From NCBI GenBank assembly GCA_027298165.1, contig JAPUGN010000251.1:1-10445 (forward strand): 10,445 nucleotides of DNA, in the 5' to 3' direction. Source of the DNA: Nitrospinota bacterium. GTDB lineage: Bacteria > Nitrospinota > Nitrospinia > Nitrospinales > Nitrospinaceae. Of this stretch, positions 6,607 through 10,445 are shown piece by piece; positions within the stretch are counted from its first letter, which is position 1; each line of letters begins with the position of its first letter. The notes under the pieces were generated by a model that was given only the letters and a program-made list of their open reading frames with translations, ran no database searches and was not told where the DNA came from. The translations under genes and the position numbers were made by a program.

Positions 6607-8787
6607 TTAGGGAAAATTCGCGAAATAAATTTCCACGTGCTCACCATCGCTCCCCCAGCCGAACACTCCAGAGCCCGCCAGGGTGGTGATGATCCCATTC
6701 GTGTCGACTTTCCGGATGCTGTTGTTGCCCATGTCGGTAATGTACATGTTGCCCTTGGAGTCGAAAGCGATATCCGCCGGTTGCTTGAGCATGGCTTGGG
6801 TGGCGGGTCCGCCATCTCCGAAATTACCCTGAATGCCGGGACGGCCCGCAACGGTCACGATGGTGCCGTCCTTTTTGATCTTCCGGATATGGTGGGTGTT
6901 GGTTTCGACAATGTGCAATTCGCCTGCCGGGCTGAACACCAGGGAATCGATCGACCTCAAACTTGCCTTCAGGGCCGGGCCGCCGTCGCCGTCATCTTTA
7001 TGTTTTCCGGTTCCGGCGATGGTGCTGATAATACCTTTGGTATTTATTTTACGGACCATGTTGTTGGCGGCATCGGCGACGTACAGATTGCCCGCTCCAT
7101 CGAGAGTGATGGCCCCCGGATCGCGAAACGCCGCTTTCGTCGCGGGGCCGCCGTCACCAAAATAATTGGAATCACCGGTTCCCGCGATCGTTTTGATTTT
7201 ACCTTTTTTGGAAAGCTTGCGAATCTGATGATTGATCCGGTCCGACAGGTAGAGGTTCCCCTTTTTATCCAACGCCAGATCGGAAAACTGCGAAATCGCC
7301 GTGATATCGGATTTGGTGGATCGGCCCGAACTGGATGCCAGCAGGAATTTCAGATAATCCGCGTCGCTGGTGGTGATGTATTCATCGATAATGCCTTTGG
7401 TGTTCACTTTGCGGATCAGGCTGATGAATCCGCTGGGGCTGATGAAAAAGATTTCGTTCTTGTGGTTCAACCGCATGCGGGTGGGGAAGACCGAGGCTTT
7501 AAGCGCCGGACCGCCATCGCCGATGTTGCCGCGGATCCCGTTGCCCACGATAGTAGAGATAATGCCTTGCGGCGTGATTTTGCGGATGCGGTAATGGGCC
7601 TTGTCCGCGAAGATCACGTTATCATGGCTGTCCACGTCGATGCCGTGTGGGAATTCAAGGTTTGCTCCTTGGGCCGGGCCGCCGTCGCCGCCGAACAGCT
7701 TGACGCCGTTACCCGCCATGGTGGTGACCCGGTTTCCCTTCAGGATGAGTTTGCGGATCCGGTAATGCGAGCGGTCGATCACCAGCAGATCGCCGTTTTT
7801 ATCCAGCGCCACTCCGAAGGGCAGGTGGAGGTTGGTTTCCCGCGCCAGTTCCGAATCGCCGTTGTAATCCTGCTGGCCGGTGCCCATGAGGGTGCGGATC
7901 ATACCCAGCTTGTTGACCACGCGAATGCGATTGTTGTTGCGGTCGGAGATATAGATATTGCCTTTGCCGTCCACCGCCACATCGGTGGGACCGGCAATGC
8001 TGGCCCGATAAGCGGGGCCGTTGTCGCCGATGAAATAAAATCCGCCGTCGCCCGCCACGGTGCTGATCAGGCCGGAGCGGTCCACTTTGCGAATGCGGTT
8101 GTTGCCGCGGTCGGCAATGTACAGGTTGTTGTCTTTATCGAGAGCCAGGCCGAACGGTTTGTCGAGGGTGGCTTTCAGCGCCGGCATGTTGTCGCCGTGG
8201 TATCCCTCCGCGCCATTGCCGGCGATGGTTTGGATGATGCCTTTCGTATTCACCCTGCGCACCCGGTTGTTGGACCGGTCGGAAATATACAGGTTGCCTT
8301 GGGTGTCCACGGCCAGCCCGGAGGGCAAATTGAGGCTGGCCTGGGTGGCCGGCCCGCCATCGCCGCTGAATCCCGCCGTGCCGTTACCGGCGACGGTGGT
8401 GATGATGCCTTTTCTATCGACTTTGCGCACGCGGTGATTATTCCGGTCTGCGATATACAGATTGCCTTCGGTATCGAAGGTCAGTCCGGCGGGAACGCGC
8501 AAATACGCTTTCGTCGCGGGTCCGCCGTCGCCGTAAAAACCGGAAGCGCCGGTGCCCACCACGTTGACCAGCATACCCTTTTGATCGATGCGGCTGATGA
8601 TGTTATGGGAGCGGCGGGCGATATAAGTATCCCCATTGGGAGACACCGCAATGCCGTCCACCAGCGATATCGAAACCCGGGTGGCTTTGAGGGGTCCCTT
8701 GGCCGCCCCTCCCCAGGCCGGTACCAGCAGGAGGCACACGAGAATCGCAATTTTGAATTTCATGGGTTTTAGGGGATTGACATGCAT
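6607..8787 (-). CDS. Exported NHL-repeat beta-propeller protein (twelve blades)
   Basis: A 726-residue protein made almost wholly of NHL repeats of about 56 residues. Each has the pattern G-GDGGPA-KA-L--P-GLA-D--GNLYIADR-NNRIRKV---GII-T-AGNG. Twelve blade cores are countable, at about residues 44, 100, 156, 212, 268, 324, 381, 437, 499, 558, 614 and 671. Blade 8 (FFISPSGFISLIRKV) is degenerate, and about 35 residues without the GDGGPA motif separate it from blade 9. The N-terminus is a signal peptide (KFKIAILVCLLLVPAW), so the protein is exported. The start may be the ATG at 8787 or the one at 8763, which gives a more compact signal peptide; neither has a clear Shine-Dalgarno site. The C-terminus ends in half a blade (GWGSDGEH to FANFP), the half missing from the first blade. 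NHL propellers usually bind proteins, RNA or carbohydrate, and some are enzymes; no catalytic site is recognised. Confidence is high for the fold and low for function. Confidence 0.93.
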   Translation of the reverse strand: MHVNPLKPMKFKIAILVCLLLVPAWGGAAKGPLKATRVSISLVDGIAVSPNGDTYIARRSHNIISRIDQKGMLVNVVGTGASGFYGDGGPATKAYLRVPAGLTFDTEGNLYIADRNNHRVRKVDRKGIITTVAGNGTAGFSGDGGPATQASLNLPSGLAVDTQGNLYISDRSNNRVRRVNTKGIIQTIAGNGAEGYHGDNMPALKATLDKPFGLALDKDNNLYIADRGNNRIRKVDRSGLISTVAGDGGFYFIGDNGPAYRASIAGPTDVAVDGKGNIYISDRNNNRIRVVNKLGMIRTLMGTGQQDYNGDSELARETNLHLPFGVALDKNGDLLVIDRSHYRIRKLILKGNRVTTMAGNGVKLFGGDGGPAQGANLEFPHGIDVDSHDNVIFADKAHYRIRKITPQGIISTIVGNGIRGNIGDGGPALKASVFPTRMRLNHKNEIFFISPSGFISLIRKVNTKGIIDEYITTSDADYLKFLLASSSGRSTKSDITAISQFSDLALDKKGNLYLSDRINHQIRKLSKKGKIKTIAGTGDSNYFGDGGPATKAAFRDPGAITLDGAGNLYVADAANNMVRKINTKGIISTIAGTGKHKDDGDGGPALKASLRSIDSLVFSPAGELHIVETNTHHIRKIKKDGTIVTVAGRPGIQGNFGDGGPATQAMLKQPADIAFDSKGNMYITDMGNNSIRKVDTNGIITTLAGSGVFGWGSDGEHVEIYFANFP
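6667..8547 (-). repeat. Coding tandem repeat array, 168-bp period (NHL blades)
   Basis: Eleven successive units of 56-57 codons, one of them fused with a degenerate unit to give 121 codons, make up residues 81-707 of the NHL protein. At DNA level, variants of the GDGGPA codons (seen on the plus strand as gccgggccgccgtcgcc) recur about every 168 bp, most clearly near 6800, 6975, 7145, 7505, 7675, 8350 and 8520. Divergence between units is substantial, so the array is not freshly duplicated. Similarity is highest between the first two units. Confidence 0.85.
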
Positions 8788-8910
8788 AAGTTAATTTTCA
8801 TCAAGAGATGTTGCCAAAAGGGTTGAATGGCATGAGATAAGGGTCAGCTTACCATTTTTTCAGGGAATTCTGGCAATTGCAAATATCAGATTTAAGAGAA
8901 AATTAAACAA

Positions 8911-8975
8911 GGGGTCGGCTCCTTCCCTTGGATTCTCCGCCAAAATGCGCCCCTTATATGAAGGAAGGAGCCCCC
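8911..8975. repeat. Long-range inverted repeat, 10-bp perfect arms
   Basis: GGCTCCTTCC (8917-8926) and GGAAGGAGCC (8963-8972) are perfect complements separated by 36 bp. Three further G:C pairs (8912-8914 with 8973-8975) can form across a 2-nt bulge. Read on the minus strand, the structure is followed by TTGTTTAATTTTCTC, so it could end or attenuate a transcript heading toward the NHL gene. A small non-coding RNA or a remnant of a mobile repeat are alternatives; no target-site duplication is evident. Confidence 0.4.
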
Positions 8976-8994
8976 GCCGGATGGAAATTCCGGC
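8976..8994. repeat. Second hairpin adjacent to the long inverted repeat
   Basis: GCCGGA (8976-8981) and TCCGGC (8989-8994) form a 6-bp stem around a 7-nt loop. It abuts the previous inverted repeat without a gap, giving about 85 bp of potential secondary structure. No T-run follows on the plus strand. Function is unknown. Confidence 0.3.
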
Positions 8995-9213
8995 CGGATT
9001 GGGGAAAAAGCGTCTAACCCTACGGTTTATATCGAATTTTCGGAATTATACGGCCCCCCCACCCGATGTCAATGGGATTTGTGGGGCAAGGGCGCCCTGG
9101 AGAGGCCGGAGCTCCCGGGACATTGAATTTTGGGGAAATCTATGAGAACGGTTTTAATAATGATATGATAGGCGCACCTGAAACGATGCTTATTCCGGGA
9201 TGAGGGAGCCGGG

Positions 9214-9237
9214 GGAAAGATCGGCCCCGCTCTTTCC
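9214..9237 (+). promoter_or_regulatory. Leader hairpin just upstream of the radical SAM gene
   Basis: GGAAAGA (9214-9220) and TCTTTCC (9231-9237) make a 7-bp stem with a 10-nt loop (TCGGCCCCGC), ending 17 nt before the ATG at 9255. TTCCGGG also occurs as a direct repeat at 9193-9199 and 9234-9240. The stem does not cover the weak GGA ribosome-binding motif at 9247-9249. It may be a 5'-UTR element, but it does not match a cobalamin riboswitch that I can recognise. Confidence 0.25.
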
Positions 9238-9254
9238 GGGTGAACTGGAACGCT

Positions 9255-10445
9255 ATGAAAATATTGTTGTTATTTCCGCCCGACTGGCTGCCGTCGGAGC
9301 CGTATCTGAGCCTGCCGGCGTTGACGTCGGTGCTCCGGCCCGCGGGGCACGAGGTGATCCAGAGAGACATCAACGTCGAGATGTACGATTTGATGTTCAG
9401 CGGGAAATTTCTGCGCCACGTCCAGGGCCGGATCGGCTTCGAGCTGAGGCACCTGCAGGTGGTGGCCGACCGCGACGGCATCAACGAGGAAGAAGTCGCC
9501 CTCAAGGCGCAGTTGGAGGCGCTCACCGAGGACCGCTTCGCCCGCCTGATCGAAGACGTCACCGAAGCCAAGCGTATTCTGCGCAACGACGATTTCTACG
9601 ACATCGACAAGCTGGAGTGGGCAACGCAGTGTCTGCACGAGACCATGGCGGTGATCTCCCTCGGCTATTACCCGGCGCAAATCTGCTTCCCGCCCATCGA
9701 GACGGATTTGATCTACAAGCCGTTCATGTCCTCCGAAATCCTCGAGGCGCTGGACGACGACCAGATCAACGTTTACCGCGACGTTTATAATTTCCTCATC
9801 GCCGAGATCATGGAGAAGGAGCGGCCGGACCTGGTGGGCATTTCCATCGTCCAGCAGAAACAGTTGATCTCCACGTTCACCTTCTGCAAAATGATCAAGG
9901 AAAAGTTTCCGGACACGCACATCACCATCGGCGGCAACATCGTGACCCGGCTTCGCGACGCTATTAAGGAAAGTAAGGAATTATTCGAGTTGTTCGATAC
10001 CGCTGTTTTGTACGAAGGCGAAAGCGCGTTTCTTAAGTTGGTCGAAGCGGTGGGCAGGGGCGAGACGGATTTTTCAACGCTTCCCAATCTCATCCACAAG
10101 GACGCCTCCGGCGCCATTCATCAGAATAAGGAAGTGTTCGCCGAGAATATGGACGAACTGCCTCCGCCGGATTTCGACGGCCTGTCGCTGGAAAAATATT
10201 TCGTGCCGAAGCTGATCCTGCCGTATCTGGCGACGCGCGGGTGTTACTGGGGCAAGTGCTCCTTCTGCGACCATTTTCAGGGCTATGTTGAGGGCTACCG
10301 CACCAAGCAGATCTCGCAAATCACCGAGGAAATCAAGTTTCTCAAGGACAAGTACGGCAACCGGTATTTTCATTTTACCGACGAATCCTATCCCCCGGCA
10401 CTATTCCGCAAGCTGTCGCGGTCGCTCGTCGACAACAAAATCGAC
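9255..10445 (+). CDS. B12-binding-type radical SAM enzyme (partial, runs off right edge)
   Basis: The frame is open from the ATG at 9255 to the window end (397 codons). The opening (MKILLLFPPDWLPSEPYLSL, then LTSVLRPAGHEV) is the first strand and helix of a cobalamin-binding-type Rossmann domain. The later part of that domain is PDLVGISIVQQKQLISTFTF followed by ITIGGNIVTRL (about residues 193-232). About 130 mostly helical residues (roughly 45-185) separate the two halves, much more than in typical members. A linker with LYEGE and LPPPDFDGLSLEKY leads to the radical SAM cluster motif at Cys330, Cys335 and Cys338 (RGCYWGKCSFCDH), spaced CX4CX2C. GYRTKQISQITEEI and YFHFTDESYPP follow as early barrel elements. 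The family cleaves SAM reductively at a 4Fe-4S cluster; many members methylate unreactive carbons. The substrate cannot be told. The overall layout recalls the radical SAM proteins of peptide (RiPP) maturation loci, but no precursor peptide is visible. The start has only a weak GGA motif. Confidence 0.9.
   Translation, partial: MKILLLFPPDWLPSEPYLSLPALTSVLRPAGHEVIQRDINVEMYDLMFSGKFLRHVQGRIGFELRHLQVVADRDGINEEEVALKAQLEALTEDRFARLIEDVTEAKRILRNDDFYDIDKLEWATQCLHETMAVISLGYYPAQICFPPIETDLIYKPFMSSEILEALDDDQINVYRDVYNFLIAEIMEKERPDLVGISIVQQKQLISTFTFCKMIKEKFPDTHITIGGNIVTRLRDAIKESKELFELFDTAVLYEGESAFLKLVEAVGRGETDFSTLPNLIHKDASGAIHQNKEVFAENMDELPPPDFDGLSLEKYFVPKLILPYLATRGCYWGKCSFCDHFQGYVEGYRTKQISQITEEIKFLKDKYGNRYFHFTDESYPPALFRKLSRSLVDNKID

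Larger units (their letters stand above)
8788..9254. other. Divergent intergenic region between the NHL gene and the radical SAM gene
   Basis: These 467 bp should hold the promoters for both divergent genes. No convincing gene lies inside: the one open frame of any size (8945-9145, plus strand) has poor codon use, no ribosome-binding site and no recognisable product. The left part (8788-8910) is AT-rich and would carry the NHL promoter, though I could not find a good -35/-10 pair. The middle (8911-8997) is rich in inverted repeats. On the right, TATGAT at 9164-9169 resembles a -10 box for the radical SAM gene but lacks a recognisable -35. A run of seven to eight C (9052-9059) interrupts the region. 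Confidence 0.6.

Noticed and set aside
6607..6609. NHL gene possibly truncated by a premature stop in mid-repeat
   Set aside because: The terminal half-repeat is exactly the part missing from the first blade, which fits a closed propeller better than truncation.
6637..8772. A 711-codon open frame on the plus strand opposite the NHL gene
   Set aside because: It is the mirror of a repetitive gene with G/C-rich third positions, which keeps stops out of the opposite strand. The minus strand has the signal peptide and textbook NHL repeats; the plus product has no recognisable domain.
8769..8801. Ten-codon upstream ORF (MKINLCMSIP) overlapping the NHL start region
   Set aside because: It has no Shine-Dalgarno motif, and its significance depends on which NHL start is used, so it cannot be supported.
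8869..8882. TGGCAATTGC as a possible sigma-54 promoter
   Set aside because: The GG and GC elements are only five bases apart; a -24/-12 promoter needs about ten.
8945..9145. Small 66-codon open frame in the intergenic region
   Set aside because: No ribosome-binding site, biased composition, no recognisable product, and it starts inside the inverted-repeat block.
9200..9790. Plus-strand frame of 196 codons overlapping the radical SAM start
   Set aside because: It is an out-of-frame shadow (arginine- and proline-rich) of the true frame starting at 9255, which encodes a cobalamin-binding-type domain and the cluster motif.

Overview
This looks like a bacterial chromosome segment of moderately high GC, with third codon positions rich in G and C. 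Genes are tightly packed, and six lie on the minus strand reading leftward. Exported multiheme c-type cytochromes, a secreted NHL beta-propeller, glycogen metabolism and a cobalamin-type radical SAM enzyme together would suit a respiratory, cytochrome-rich Gram-negative such as Nitrospinota, Nitrospirota or Desulfobacterota. This is a guess from gene content; there is no rRNA or other marker to settle it.

Minus strand, in transcription order from the right: (1) an exported protein of about 726 residues made of twelve NHL-type blades (8787-6607); (2) a small exported SnoaL/NTF2-like protein (6539-6027); (3) a GlgX/TreX-type glycogen debranching enzyme (5850-3781); (4) a stand-alone histidine phosphotransfer (HPt) protein (3703-3383); (5) a complete exported cytochrome with twelve heme motifs (3313-1247); (6) 7 bp further on, its paralogue, also exported, with six heme motifs visible before it leaves the window at base 1 (1239-1). 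The cytochrome pair is almost certainly one operon. The gaps above it (69, 77, 176 and 67 bp) leave room for separate control, and several hold inverted repeats.

Plus strand: a 467-bp divergent intergenic region (8788-9254) with several dyad symmetries, then a B12-binding-type radical SAM enzyme (9255 onward) that runs off the right edge. Its cluster motif is CX4CX2C rather than CX3CX2C, and its N-terminal domain carries a long helical insertion.

No tRNA, rRNA, transposase, CRISPR array or phage gene is visible. The most unusual points are the uncharacterised tandem cytochromes, with a CX4CH site in one where the other has CXXCH; the HPt leader, with a five-codon mini-ORF inside a hairpin ending 3 nt before the gene; the circularly closed twelve-blade NHL protein; and the variant radical SAM enzyme. 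At the left edge, coding character is lost over the last ~60 bases, which may be a frameshift or an assembly artefact.
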